Shown here in pieces: positions 10,740 to 21,710 of a stretch of 64,000 bases of DNA (its first letter is position 1; each line of letters begins with the position of its first letter). Position numbers and translations under genes: made by a program. The notes beneath the pieces were generated by a model that was not told the DNA's origin, searched no databases, and saw only the letters and a list, made by a program, of their open reading frames with translations. Source of the DNA: Lineus longissimus (lineage: Eukaryota > Nemertea > Pilidiophora > Heteronemertea > Lineidae). The stretch lies in the NCBI RefSeq assembly GCF_910592395.1, contig NC_088317.1:12834001-12898000 (forward strand), in the 5' to 3' direction.

Positions 10740-12818
10740 CTAAGCATTTGGGGACGGTGACGGAGACAATTTAAGACAGTTCTCCTTGATGTGCCCCTTT
10801 TCTTTACAGAAGTAACATGACACATCCGGGCAGACTCTGAAGAAGTGATCCATTGAACCGCAATTTGAACAGCCCCGCCGTGGACTGGAGGATCGGGAAC
10901 GGGAGCGCTGCCGACCGTCAAGCGAACGGAGTGCCCTGTCCACCTTCTCACCCGTCGAGGACACAGTGTTTTTTATAGTAGAGACATCCTCTCGTGTCGC
11001 CTCTACGGTTGAGCGGAGGACAGAGACATCGGTCTCCAGAACTCCAACACGTCCCTCCAGACCACCAGCAGAGACAGCACGTATGCTTGGACCATCACTT
11101 ACAGGAAGAGTAGTACGACTATAAAATTTTGACTGTTTTGTACGGCCCCAAATAGCTTTTTGATTATCCAGATTTGACTGGACTAATCTGAGGGCGTGAT
11201 CAATGTTCAGAGGACATTTGTCCATAGCAAAAATGACGGCATTCTTTTCCCGGCAGCCTCGGAAGAAGGCCTCCACCGCCAACTCATCAATAATCGCGGG
11301 CTCCGCAGAGGAAAAACCACGGGACGCAAGACGTTGCGCGCGCTCCGCGAACTCCGCCAACGATTCGTTTTCATATTGTTCAAGCTCAGCCAGACGACGG
11401 CGATACGAAACCGGAGGCTCGGTCCTCCCGAAACGGGAACGTAGTTTCATATAAATTTGATTGTAATCGTTCTGGTAATAATGAGGCAACTCCGCCACAA
11501 ACTCGAGTGCCCTCCCCCGAAGAGCGTCAATGAGACGATCTAATTTCTCCACCTCCGACCACCTATACTTGGTAGCCGCCCTCTGCATCTGTAAATCAAA
11601 GGTTGACCACTGGCCACCACCATCGAAAATAGGGAGCGGGGCTGGGGGTGGATTGTACGGACGGAAATGAGAATGACGCGAGTCGTCCCTGGAGTGATCC
11701 ATTTGTTCCGGAATTGCATGATGTTGCAGCCCAGGATCTGAAAATGGGAAACGGGGGGGCATCATGGAAGTAGAATCATATCGATGAACATCCTCTCGTC
11801 GTACCTCGGGTGACTGAAAATGGGCAGATAGATGTGGAGGAGCAGGAGTAAGTGGACGTACTTGGACACCGGGTTGAGGTGGAACCACAGCTGTAAACGG
11901 AGAATATTGGGGATATTGGGAATATTGAGGATTATATTCCGGCTGTCTATTGTCCTGAAAATGATTTGGGAGACGTGGTGTCGCAGTCAAGCCTGGACAG
12001 GGACCTGCATTCAAATAGGGAGGAACCTGAAATGGTGGAAATGGGGCACGATTCAACACCTGTCCGTGCTGACCTGAAATGTAATTCGGGGGAGGTATTG
12101 GGTATCCAGTACTAGCACCTCTCTGGTGATATGTTCCTTGTTGAACATTTGGATTAGGACAAGGACGTTGTGCAACATGAGGTGGATAATACGTAGACAA
12201 TGACGGGATCCCAACGTCCTCCAGTCGCCTCCCCAGCTCATTGCCGTCCGGAGATTGGACCGAAGAACGCAACATGGGATTACCAGCATACTGTGACGTG
12301 GGTGGCCCACGTGAAATAATCGGTTCCAAACCGTCCGATAAGTCGAATTCAGACGATCGAAGAGACCTTCGATCGTGTGATGGCGTGCTAACAACTTGCG
12401 GTCGCGCATCAAAACCTGGCGGAGCTCGCGCAGTGGGCCTAAGAGAGTAACTCCCATTAGGAGCTAATAGGCCTACAGTACGGCCTAATTCCTCGACATT
12501 GGCAGGAGGAGGGTTCCCCCAAGTAATATTCCGTCCCTTTGGACGAACACTCTGGTCCCTTGATGGAGAAGAGAAATCAATAATAGACAAGTTCCGCCAA
12601 ATGTCAAGAGTCCTATAATTAAAGATGGACAACAAGTTGTCGTAGGAACGAAATATTTGACCCCGCGCACGCGCCTCTTTCAAATATACCAACTCCGTCC
12701 GACTCGCCGGAGCGGCAGAAGGAAAGCAAAGCAAACGATCCAACTCCTCATCCGAGCACTTATTTATTGAAACCGGATTGTCATAATCTTCCGAAGCGGA
12801 AGCAAATCTAAACGCCAT
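10740..12818 (-). CDS. Gypsy B Gag polyprotein (two CCHC knuckles, helix-hairpin-helix-like N-terminus)
   Basis: This 692-residue frame with a genuine ATG is much longer than a typical Ty3/gypsy Gag. Residues 15-68 (NPVSINKCSDEELDRLLCFP, then ARARGQIFRSYDNLLSI) follow the spacing of a ComEA-like helix-hairpin-helix repeat. A long Pro/Tyr/Gln-rich stretch (about 100-390) precedes a retrotransposon Gag domain (about 400-560: PIFDGGGQWSTFDLQMQ, YYQNDYNQIYMKLRSRFG). An Arg/Ser-rich segment and two knuckles, CSNCGSMDHFFRVC and CYFCKEKGHIKENC, close the protein. The frame is intact. It should assemble the particle and package element RNA. Confidence 0.88.
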   Translation of the reverse strand: MAFRFASASEDYDNPVSINKCSDEELDRLLCFPSAAPASRTELVYLKEARARGQIFRSYDNLLSIFNYRTLDIWRNLSIIDFSSPSRDQSVRPKGRNITWGNPPPANVEELGRTVGLLAPNGSYSLRPTARAPPGFDARPQVVSTPSHDRRSLRSSEFDLSDGLEPIISRGPPTSQYAGNPMLRSSVQSPDGNELGRRLEDVGIPSLSTYYPPHVAQRPCPNPNVQQGTYHQRGASTGYPIPPPNYISGQHGQVLNRAPFPPFQVPPYLNAGPCPGLTATPRLPNHFQDNRQPEYNPQYSQYPQYSPFTAVVPPQPGVQVRPLTPAPPHLSAHFQSPEVRREDVHRYDSTSMMPPRFPFSDPGLQHHAIPEQMDHSRDDSRHSHFRPYNPPPAPLPIFDGGGQWSTFDLQMQRAATKYRWSEVEKLDRLIDALRGRALEFVAELPHYYQNDYNQIYMKLRSRFGRTEPPVSYRRRLAELEQYENESLAEFAERAQRLASRGFSSAEPAIIDELAVEAFFRGCREKNAVIFAMDKCPLNIDHALRLVQSNLDNQKAIWGRTKQSKFYSRTTLPVSDGPSIRAVSAGGLEGRVGVLETDVSVLRSTVEATREDVSTIKNTVSSTGEKVDRALRSLDGRQRSRSRSSSPRRGCSNCGSMDHFFRVCPDVSCYFCKEKGHIKENCLKLSPSPSPNA
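10746..10752 (-). promoter_or_regulatory. Candidate -1 ribosomal frameshift heptamer at the gag-pol junction
   Basis: The minus strand reads CCCAAAT in gag phase C-CCA-AAT, which fits the X-XXY-YYZ rule, two codons before the gag stop (TAG, 10740-10742). The pol frame is exactly the -1 frame and is open from about 10770. A downstream pseudoknot was not evaluated. Confidence 0.5.
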
Positions 12819-13271
12819 GACGAAAATGGTAATATAACAATATAATAATAAGAACTAGGCGGACGAATAGTAATATTACGAAATCAGAATAGAAATTCTA
12901 AGAACCGGGCCTAGGTATTCACTAGACGAGAGAGAAATAATTCAAAGGCCTAGACGGGTGTGGCACACAATAATAATTCACAATCTGACTAATGAAACTG
13001 ATACGACTAAATATGCGGGTATACGTCGCCGGTGCTCGGTACAAAAATACAGTGCGGAATAAATCAACAAATTCAACATGTGCAAGTGAAATATTAGTCG
13101 CAAACTTTTACAAAACTTCAGATACGAGAGATACTAATTGCCACACCCAAAATGTCTGAGCTAAATATATTTAATAAGGCAAAAATACATTCGCCCGAAG
13201 TTGTCAGCACAGTGTACTGACTTGTACCATCGCAAAACTACAGCCACAGTGGGTTCGAACTCGTCGCCAAT
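12819..13271 (-). promoter_or_regulatory. Gypsy B leader and primer-binding site
   Basis: The bases next to the 5' LTR read TTGGCGACGAGTTCGAACCC on the minus strand (13252-13271). This TGG-led stretch with a TTCGAA core is placed as a tRNA primer-binding site should be. I could not assign the tRNA. The remaining ~430 bp up to the gag ATG are noncoding and AT-rich. Confidence 0.55.
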
Positions 13272-13570
13272 TGTAGTGCCGGCCACTTTTAGCGAGGGGC
13301 CGGACGGGGTGACCCACGGGCTGATTCAGGTGTGCACTACCGCGAATATTCAGGTGCGAGCATGATACGGTGCATTATGCATGAAATGTGCACGAAACCG
13401 GACAAGATACGGGATAAACTTACTCTGTTGACCTCTGTTGTTTTTCTGCCCCGAGACTGGGCCTGCGAGGGCTTTTATGCGGTCCGGGAGTGACGTCACT
13501 GGGTCCTCCACCTGCTGACCTCACGGGATACCGGCTGTTGGTGACGCGCTCGATACCCCTCCGCACCACA
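13272..13570 (-). repeat. 5' LTR of gypsy B
   Basis: The 299-bp block begins TGTGGTGCGG and ends GGCACTACA on the minus strand (TG...CA ends). It is followed by the primer-binding site. Its first 81 bases recur as the truncated 3' LTR. Confidence 0.8.
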
Positions 13571-15220
13571 CAGCCATGTGCTCGTCGTGTCGGCGGGGCA
13601 CAAGCCGTCATGGGGGATGTACACTACAATACACGTGATTGATGGTTGAACATTCACTCTCGTTGATAGTGTATTATTGAAATATTTGATTGTGATGATG
13701 GTGTATTGTACTAGGCCTTGCATGCCCCCAACGTGTGGCATATTTCACATTGATACTACCAGTATCAATTACAAAAAAATAGATTGTGAGTAACAATAGG
13801 CCTACAATCAATGCTACATGTCATGAGGGTGGTGTAATATTCCTACTTCGCTGTCCGTTGTGTCACTCGTCCTTGACCTCCGTCTCGTTCTATGGTCAGG
13901 TTTCTACACTTTCTCTAACTCTTCTAAACCTCTTCGAATAAACACTCCTAAATCTCAATGTACACTGGGACTGACTGGCTGGCTTGTAAACTGCCCTAGA
14001 CTGTTGTGAGAGCTGCCATTTATATACAGGCAACAATGCAGCCTCCAGCAGCCTGGATACAGTTACCAACGCAAGCCCTGTTGCAGTGCAGCAACAACAA
14101 ACCTTAACCTGGCCAATTTAGCCAAATTAACCAAAGACAATAATATTGAAATATACTACAGTGGGAACGGGGAAGGGGGGGGGTAACTGTCTCGACGTCC
14201 CGTTAGGAAAAAAGGCTTATCCCGTTTCCCAATACGCAATTTTAGCCGAATCGTGACGCAAAACACGGCTTGTCTCGAATCCCGCTAAAATAAGGGTGTC
14301 TATCCCGAATCCCGACAGTTATTTTCGGCCCATCCCAGTGTCCCGAAAATACCCGTTCTCCCCCTCGTACATAGTAGACCATATTGTCACATTGATGTTT
14401 TCTTTCATTACAGTTAGACTTCGAGATCTACATTTTCGACAAAGGCCTGGTGTAATATTACGTACTTGATGAAGGTAATATTAATTTCTTCAAATTAGAA
14501 GCATGACGTTAATGGGGTACCAGCACAACTTCATTGACTGCTACGTGGCGCTGGTTGTAACTAAGGTATTGCATCGCTCATATCACTTGAAAAAAACATT
14601 TACCCTAGTTACGACCAAAGCTGCTTAGCAGAGGGCGATACCTCATCAGGAGCGCCACAATCATATCATTGGTGTGAAAGCATTTGTATGAAGTTTTTCA
14701 GCTCTCAATGTGTTCAATGTGTTCAAAACCTTAATTGTGAAATTGTGCACTTCGAATTCAAATTTACGTCACTACATACATTGATGTCACGGTAATTTCA
14801 CTGTTATGCTGTGCTGCTTTCAGGTTTAATGACACGAATGAGTACAAGTACATTACATTTTTCGACGAAGGCCTTCTGTAATTTCATACGCTTCTTACGG
14901 TTAGTATTGATTCATAATTTCTAGTAAAAAAGTTAATTTTGAAAGTGAAAAATATGTTACAATACAATAGACCTGCAAATACCATATACGCAAGTTTTGA
15001 ACAAATATCACACATATTCCCCAGTTGACTTGTGATGGTATTGATAATGGTGGTGGTGGTGTTATCATGTACATGGCTTCTAACGTAGTAAATGTTTTCT
15101 TTTCAGCAACATTCAATAGATTTATTTACTGTATTATCATTTCGACCAAGGCGAATTCGACACTTCAATTACACAAGGTTAGTAACTTTTGTTCACAAAA
15201 TCCAAATGGAGGCAAATACA
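13571..15220. other. Noncoding interior of the 19-kb element
   Basis: I see no convincing gene here. A G-run and a block of short cgaatcccg-type repeats occupy about 14160-14360. A short imperfect inverted repeat (gctggttgtaacta against tagttacgaccaaagc) spans 14548-14630. All open frames are under 140 codons and look random. Confidence 0.5.
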
Positions 15221-15680
15221 GAACAATCAAACTTAGTCATTCCAGTCAGTTACTGAAGCACAGTGAAAACTGTCGGGAGCAGTGCAACTTATGGCATGTC
15301 AAACTTCCAGTGACTGTCCCTGTCCATATATTTCAAGACAGTACAAATCTTGTAATCATTTTGTTTATGCAATGTACGTTATTATGTATCATTTCAGCAC
15401 AATCAAACTTAGTCATTCCAGTCAGTTACTGAAGCACAGCGAAAACTGTCTGAATTAGTGCTGCTGATGGCATGTAATTACTCTACTACCACTACCAGTG
15501 ACAGTCAATGTCCATATATTTTCAAGTGTGCGAAATTAGTACTCGTCTACTTCTTAGTATTATTTTAATGCAATGTATGTTATAAAAATATTTTTTCAAC
15601 ACTATATCAACATTCTCATTCCTGTCAGTTTCTGAAAATCAGCTAAAGCAATCGCTACCAATGCAGCTGATAACAGCAAT
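15221..15680 (+). repeat. Diverged tandem repeat, about three units of ~175-200 bp
   Basis: The phrase cacaatcaaacttagtcattccagtcagttactgaagcacag and its diverged relatives recur near 15223, 15400 and 15605 (only parts quoted: acttagtcattccagtcagt). Each is followed by gaaaactgtc and a gatggcatgt-type stretch. No coding sense is visible. Confidence 0.65.
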
Positions 15681-15962
15681 TCTTTTTGTTCCCAATGCCC
15701 ATCAATGACAATATATTTCACGCATGTGACAATCATGTAATCATCCTGTTTTTTGTGTTCTATTCATGCAATAAATAAATTCAGTATTTTCAAATCATTG
15801 GTGCTACAAAACTATTCTCATTATAGATTATTCATATTTTATAAAATGCTGTCATGTCAAATTTTGTGTCCTATAAATCATTATGAAGTCGGCATTTTAT
15901 ATACAACTTTTGTACTCCTCCTAAATAAACATACAAATCTTGTTTTATGTAAGCTTTGTATA

Positions 15963-16152
15963 TGTGACCCGTCACAGCAAAACCAGGCGCATGTCGCTCT
16001 GAGCTTGGCAGGTTGAGACGGACTGTTTGTTCATTTATCTATTGTCTGCCTTTTGTAAAATATGAGCACATCAATTTCTTCCATTATCTCCTGGTGTCAT
16101 TTAGGCTCATCTTCTGTGCGACATGTACCTGGTTTTGCTGTGACGGGTCACA
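15963..16152. mobile_element. 190-bp MITE with long inverted repeats and a TA target duplication
   Basis: The ends TGTGACCCGTCACAGCAAAA and its reverse complement pair over about 35 bp with few mismatches. TA flanks both sides (15961-15962, 16153-16154). The interior is noncoding. TA duplication and size suggest a Tc1/mariner-type or similar non-autonomous element. Confidence 0.8.
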
Positions 16153-16819
16153 TATTCCATAGATATACAACACTCTAATGTCACAATGCCTCTCTCACTC
16201 GCTTTATATAGCAAGATGTATGAATTAACATGACACACCAACTATGTACAAAATTGCTAACAAACTGCACCATTTGTCAGTACACCACATGAAATACAGA
16301 GATATGTCTTAATTCTAATCTTTCATTAGCGACACCATTTCTTACCCGAGTGCCTCCTTCATTCATACATCTTGTACTTTAACTCAAGATACCCATCTTT
16401 GAATATTTTTAGTATACCAAGTACTGCAATGTCAATGTATTGAAGTCATGTTCTTGTAGTGTTATTGGCTTTCTATTATCTTGTCAAAATACCACTTGGT
16501 TCTCGCAAAATCTCAATAAAAACAAATGCTATTGCATGTATTGCATATTCTAACAGCTATCCACTGTATCGATTTATCCATCATCTGTACTCTATTTGTC
16601 ACAAAAATGTTATATTATGTAAATCATATTTCATTACATAATGCACACTGCCAATCGTTGCTGAACCATTCATACGTCATTTAAATAAATAATTTTCAAC
16701 TTTTTAAAACCGTCTTATAGTACTGTTCTTGTCACTTAGCTGAACCTATTGCTCTATAGCATGAAATTTCCAGAAATGCCCCAGGGACTGAAAAGTGCTG
16801 TTTTAACAGAGAGGTGTCC

Positions 16820-17430
16820 TAAACTGAGAAGTCGAGTTGAATGGAAACAACCAATTTGGAACCAAAAACTACTGTCCTTATTAAAGAGGTTGTCCTCAAT
16901 AGAAAGGTGTCCACAAAAAGTAGGTCCACTGTATATGAAAGTACAAACCCTGGTACATGTAGTGACATCATCTACTCCTCGATGTGGACACCTGCAAATG
17001 CAGCGACAATGTCACATCAGTTATTTAATTCATCGTCCTTTGTGCAGATGGCACCACCCATCAAGCATGTTGGTGACGAATAGTGTCGCAGCATTTCGTC
17101 ACCGAGCTTACACGAAAATGCACTCATTCATTCAGCCATAAGTGTAAGACTGTAGGGTTGTTTCCAACCAAAACATGTTCGAAATGTGTCAAGCATTCGG
17201 AACACCCAAAGACTGATTAGAATGGTCAAAATTGAATGGAAACAACCAATTTGGGACCAAAACTAGTGTCCTTATTGGAAAGGTTGTCTTTAATAGAGAG
17301 GTGTCTACTAACGGAGGTTCCACTGTATATAATGTAGGAACCCTGGTTGTGACATTGTCCACTCCTCCAGCTGCACACCACCAAATCCACAACAATGTCA
17401 CACCAGTTATTTAGTTCATCATGCTTATGG
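16820..17430 (+). repeat. Diverged direct duplication (~400-bp offset)
   Basis: Bases 16838-17040 and 17236-17430 align over phrases such as gaatggaaacaaccaatttg, ccactgtatat and caatgtcacaccagttattt. Short open frames here come from the repeat and I do not call a gene. Confidence 0.7.
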
Positions 17431-17849
17431 TCATTGTACTTTCATCTTATGTAAAATGTAACTTTTTACACGGTTTCAATAAACGATTTGTAATTTGTAA
17501 TTTGTAAATTATAAATTTCACTAATTAACTCACACAATGTAGTGAGTGTAATGGTTACGTATGTGTATAAAGTGTAAACAAAATTCATATATCCATCATG
17601 TCCATCGAATCTGAAAAAATTTGTGCAGACCCATGACAATTCTGGTTCCGGTAGTTTGTCGCATTCCATACGGGCCGCGCTTGCCGATCCTGCTTTCACG
17701 ACGCACCGCAACCACAGTTACCATGATTCCCATTGTTTCCTTCCTCGTGACGCAATTATTTCATGACGTCATGAGCCATTGACCATTCACGCAAGTAGAT
17801 TTATTCACACCAGCTCCACTGTCCTGAAGTGCGGGTGTGGGACATCATG

Positions 17850-18390
17850 TATCTAAAAATCGTCTGCTAAAACATACAGGACAACAACGTCGGCGGAGAC
17901 AGTTGTGACATTTCATTGCAGACGAAGTAAACGTCATCTCGATTTACGTACTTTACTTCCAAAAAGTCAGTTTTAACACTACTGCACAAATATAGAGTGG
18001 TCATAATGTTCCATTTGGATAGAGATTTGACGGACTGATTTGGAAATTCATTCTAATTCCAACCATGCAACTGTTTCAGAAATGAGAAAAAGCTCCTGGG
18101 TGTCATGACATGCATGGTGTGTCTTGCCTCTGCATTTTTGTACTCAGGCATGTCAGAGGGTTTTCAATTTTCATATCATTGAAGAAAGTCCAATCTACAA
18201 GTATATCAATCACATCATTTATTTAAAAATCGTCTGCTAGGACATACAGGACAACGTCGGTGGAGACAGTTGGGACATTTCAATTTTCATTGCATAGAGA
18301 TTTGACGGACGGATTTGGAAATTCATTCCAACCATGCAACTGTTTCAGAAATGAGAAAAAGCTCCTGGGTGTCATGACATGCATTCAATT
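17850..18390 (+). repeat. Diverged direct duplication (~270-360-bp offset)
   Basis: aaaatcgtctgctaaaacat (17857) recurs near 18226, and atagagatttgacggact (18020) recurs near 18294. Both copies end in gctcctgggtgtcatgacat. It is noncoding. Confidence 0.75.
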
Positions 18391-18499
18391 ATTATTTCAC
18401 CACAAATAGCTGCTTCTTCCAGCAGATATGAGACAGCTACCGGGGCGGGGACTATTTCTTTATGGGGCCCTATTGTTCAGCGTCTCCAAGGAATTATAT

Positions 18500-18665
18500 T
18501 TTTAGAGTCCAATGGGGGGGGGGGGGGTTGGGGGGGCTTCCTCCCAATGTACTGGCTAAAACCTGTCACTTTCAGAGAACGGGGGAGGGGGTTTGGGGGA
18601 CTCATCCCCCAATGTACTGGCTATATATGTCAGAAGGACGGGGGTTTGGGGGGCTCCCCCATGTC
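18500..18665 (+). repeat. G-rich repeat block
   Basis: There are three partial copies of a unit containing aatgtactggct and runs of 5-13 G, separated by 60-90 bp. The G-runs could form quadruplex structures and are also a typical place for assembly error. Confidence 0.6.
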
Positions 18666-19247
18666 AAACAGTTGTGTGAGTTCACTAGAGATTGCTCTTT
18701 ACATATTAATTTGACGCCGCCAATTCCACTGGTCTTCGAAATACGTAAGCTACACTGTTGACGACTATGACACTTCTCACAAACCACATTGTGAATCAGA
18801 CGCCGATAGGCTTGTTTTATCTTTATCTGTTCTGTTAACACACAGACCATGCATACCTTGGCCTAGGAATTTTATTACGCAATGGAAGATTAAGGGGATG
18901 TCAGCAGCAGATTAGGCTAGTTGCCCTTCGCCCTTCCTCTACGATCATAGATAAACATAAGACCAAGAGGTGTTAAGTGAGAATGGGTATTCCGAGGTAA
19001 CAGGCCCTGGTACTCAGCTATACGCCTTTGATGCTGTGACTAGAGGTCCCAGGGCCGGGTTATGAGCAGGGCAGTTGCAGCTGGGATGAGTCGTTGATGC
19101 CTTGGCGTAATTTACTGGGTAGAATCAAAATTATATATGGCGAGTAAACAAAGAAGCATTTTAAACCTGGAATGAATGATCAAGTTTATATGCAATATTC
19201 ATTGAAAGATGCGGTTAAGTATTGTTATGGTAAACAAAACTGAATGA

Positions 19248-19294
19248 ATTTGTACAACAATTTGTACAACAATTTGTACAACAATTTGTACAAC
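19248..19294 (+). repeat. 12-bp tandem repeat
   Basis: About four copies of caatttgtacaa. This is simple sequence inside the 19-kb element. Confidence 0.85.
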
Positions 19295-19689
19295 AGGTTC
19301 GTGAGAAACAACTCTTAAACAACTTGGTTATTCTAAGACTAAATTGAATCTGCTTTATTATCCACAAACATATCATATACGGGTTACAAATACGTACAGG
19401 ATGAATGCAATTACTCTGATTGGTTCAGAGAAAGGGATTAAAATCAGGAATGGTAATTAAGTCGTCTCATTGACTGCAAGAGGGAGGAGCTTAGCGGCAA
19501 GCTGCAAGTGGTATAAACAAGCATGGTTACATACATAATTAGCTGGCGGCGACAGCTAGTACACAATAATACAAGATAAACCAGGGATACCCGTCTCAAA
19601 ATAGTGCCACCTTCGTAGTGGCCATACAAAATATAGCAACTGTGGTCATCCGCGTATCACCTGATTGTACGAGAAACTTCAGACTTAGC

Positions 19690-21600
19690 TGAGCAGGGTT
19701 AAAATGAGTTAAGACGAATAAGGAACTGGCATTTTGAACTGGGAAATGAAGTCAGAAAGGGTTAAAGAGACTTGCAAATGAATGAAATGGAGTCAGAAAG
19801 GGTTAAAGTGACTTGTAGCTGAATCGGGAGCCATCATTTGAATAGGGAAATGGAGTTATAGAGGGTTAAAATGAGTTAAGACGAATAAGGAACTGGCATT
19901 TTGAACTAGGAAATGGAGTCAGAAAGGGTTAAAGTGACTTGCAAATGAATGAAATGGAGTCAGAAAGGGTTAAAGTGACTTGTAGCTGAATCGGGAGCCA
20001 TCATTTGAATAGGGAAATGGAGTTATAGAGGGTTAAAATGAGTTAAGACGAATAAGGAACTGGCATTTTGAACTAGGAAATGGAGTCAGAAAGGGTTAAA
20101 GTGACTTGCAAATGAATGAAATGGAGTCAGAAAGGGTTAACGTGACTTGCAGCTGAATCGGGAGCCAGCATTTGAATAGGGAAATGGAGTTATAGAGGGT
20201 TAAAATGAGTTAAGACGAATAAGGAACTGTCATTTTGAACTGGGAAATGGAGTCAGAAAGGGTTAAAGTGACTTGTAGCTGAATCGGGAGCCAGCATTTG
20301 AATGGGGAAGTGGAGTTATAGAGGGTTAAAATGCGTTAAGACGAATAAGTAGCTGGCATTTTGAACTGGGAAATGGGCTTAGAAAGTGTTGTAAACAATC
20401 ATCAACGTTTGCACAGAAAAATGCCATCAAAGTCATCCTTTAGCTAACTTTGCAATGCTGGCCCAGACCTACTATTCAAGATGGCAGCCGAAATAAAATA
20501 CACAAAACTTGGTTCACGCCAAGTTGATTCTAATCAATACATATAATCCTAATTACTACAGCAAAACTGAGGGCATACATGGGTAAATTCAGACCTATTA
20601 TGTAATCTTCGCACGTTCCGAAAGCTGTCTGGGGTGAGGAACTGGGCTGTTTATTGGGATAGCATTTAATACTTATAGAGGGGTAAAATGACGAATAAGG
20701 AACTGACATTTTGAACTGGGAAATGGAGTCAGAAAGGGTTAAAGTGATTTGCAAATGAATAAAATGGAGTCAGAAAGGGTTAAAGTGACTTGTAGCTGAA
20801 TTGGGAGCCAGTATTTGAGGGTTAAAATGAGTTAAGACGAATAAGGAGCTCGCATTTTGAACCGGGAAATGGAGTCAAAAAGGGTTAAAGTGACTTGCAA
20901 ATCGAGGACGATACCGCGGTGACGTCACGGCTTTTCCAAGATGGCACTGCATATTGTAAACAAACTCGATCCACGGCATTTTGAACTGGGAAATGGAGTC
21001 AGAAAGGGTTAAAGAGACTTGCAAATGAATGAAATGGAGGCAGAAAGGGTTAACGTGACTTGCAGCTGAATCGGGAGCCAGCATTTGAATAGGGAAATGG
21101 ACTTATAGAGGGTTAAAATGAGTTAAGACGAATAAGGAGCTGGCATTTTGAACTGGGAAATGGAGTCAGAGAGGGTTAAAGTGACTTGCAAATGAATGAA
21201 ATGGAGTCAGAAAGGGTTAACGTGACTTGTAGCTGAATCGGGAGCCAGCATTTGAATAGGGAAATGGACTTATAGAGGGTTAAAATGAGTTAAGACGAAT
21301 AAGGAGCTGGCATTTTGAATTGGGAAATGGAGTCAGAAAGGGTTAAAGTGACTTGCAAATGAATGAAATGGAGTCAGAACGGGTTAAAGTGACTGTAAAT
21401 GAATCGGGAAATGGAGTTATAAAAGGTTAAAACGAGTTAAGATGAATAAGGAGCTGGTATTTTGAACCGGGAAATGGGTCAGAAAGGGTTAAAGTCACTG
21501 ACAGTTGAATCGAGAGCTTGGTGGGAAAGGGTTAAAACCACCAAGTTGAGTTATCGGACTGTGGAGGGTTAATATTTGAAAGAAATTTGAATTGGGAACT
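19690..21600 (-). repeat. Right subterminal array of ~167-bp repeats (inverted relative to the left array)
   Basis: The same unit as the left array, reverse-complemented (gggttaaagtgacttgcaaa, gtagctgaatcgggagcc), repeats about eleven times with part-units. It is interrupted at about 20397-20680 by a unique block. The matching variant segment lies at 20901-20976. No genes are present. Confidence 0.9.
20901..20976 (-). repeat. Variant segment in the right array
   Basis: Reverse-complement partner of 3565-3640, including accgcggtgacgtcac and gcactgcatattgtaaac. Small differences between the two copies give a way to date divergence of the arms. Confidence 0.85.
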
Positions 21601-21671
21601 GGGAAATGCTTAGCCCATTTCGTACCCAAACACACCATGTTTCAAAATGGGTACGTATAACGAACTGGGAT

Positions 21672-21701
21672 CTGGGAACTGGGAGCCAACTTCACAGACC
21701 C
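21672..21701 (-). repeat. Right terminal inverted repeat of the 19-kb element
   Basis: Thirty bases that are exactly reverse-complementary to 2622-2651, followed directly by the second copy of the target duplication (21702-21710). Confidence 0.85.
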
Positions 21702-21710
21702 AAAAATTGG

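Larger units (their letters stand above)
4296..13570 (-). mobile_element. Gypsy B: Ty3/gypsy LTR retrotransposon with long gag and pol frames
   Basis: From high to low coordinate the parts are: 5' LTR (13272-13570), a ~450-bp leader, gag, pol in the order PR-RT-RNase H-INT, a noncoding 3' region with tandem repeats, a polypurine tract, and the first 81 bp of the 3' LTR (4296-4376). The domain order is the ordinary Ty3/gypsy order, so this is a different lineage from gypsy A. The LTR copies share 81 bp with only one or two visible differences. No env-like frame is present. The copy lies inside the 19-kb element. Because the 3' LTR is truncated, no target duplication can be found. Confidence 0.85.
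2622..21701. mobile_element. 19.1-kb DNA-transposon-like element with mirror-image terminal arrays
   Basis: Both ends show the same 30-bp inverted repeat, starting GGGTCTGTGAAGTTGGCTCC, flanked by a 9-bp (or 11-bp) direct duplication of gypsy A gag sequence. Just inside each end is an array of a ~167-bp repeat, 1.3 kb on the left and ~1.9 kb on the right, in opposite orientation. A matching 76-bp variant segment occurs in both arms. The interior holds gypsy B, one MITE and noncoding DNA. I find no transposase, so the element looks non-autonomous. A TIR starting with GGG and a 9-bp duplication would suit a Mutator-like element; that class is an inference. Confidence 0.85.

Noticed and set aside
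12977-13271. A tRNA gene near the gypsy B LTR (ttcgaa core)
   Set aside because: Only a primer-binding-site-like stretch is present. No cloverleaf arms can be formed around it.
13490-13570. A dispersed 81-bp repeat (with 4296-4376)
   Set aside because: Position, TG...CA ends and the adjacent polypurine tract show that these are the two LTR copies of one element.
16749-17141. A 130-codon plus-strand frame inside the 19-kb element as its transposase
   Set aside because: It is made of a diverged direct repeat and has no catalytic or DNA-binding motif.
2622-21701. A Polinton/Maverick (15-20 kb with inverted ends)
   Set aside because: No polymerase B, capsid, packaging ATPase or retroviral-type integrase of its own; the integrase inside belongs to gypsy B, and the duplication is 9 or 11 bp, not 6.
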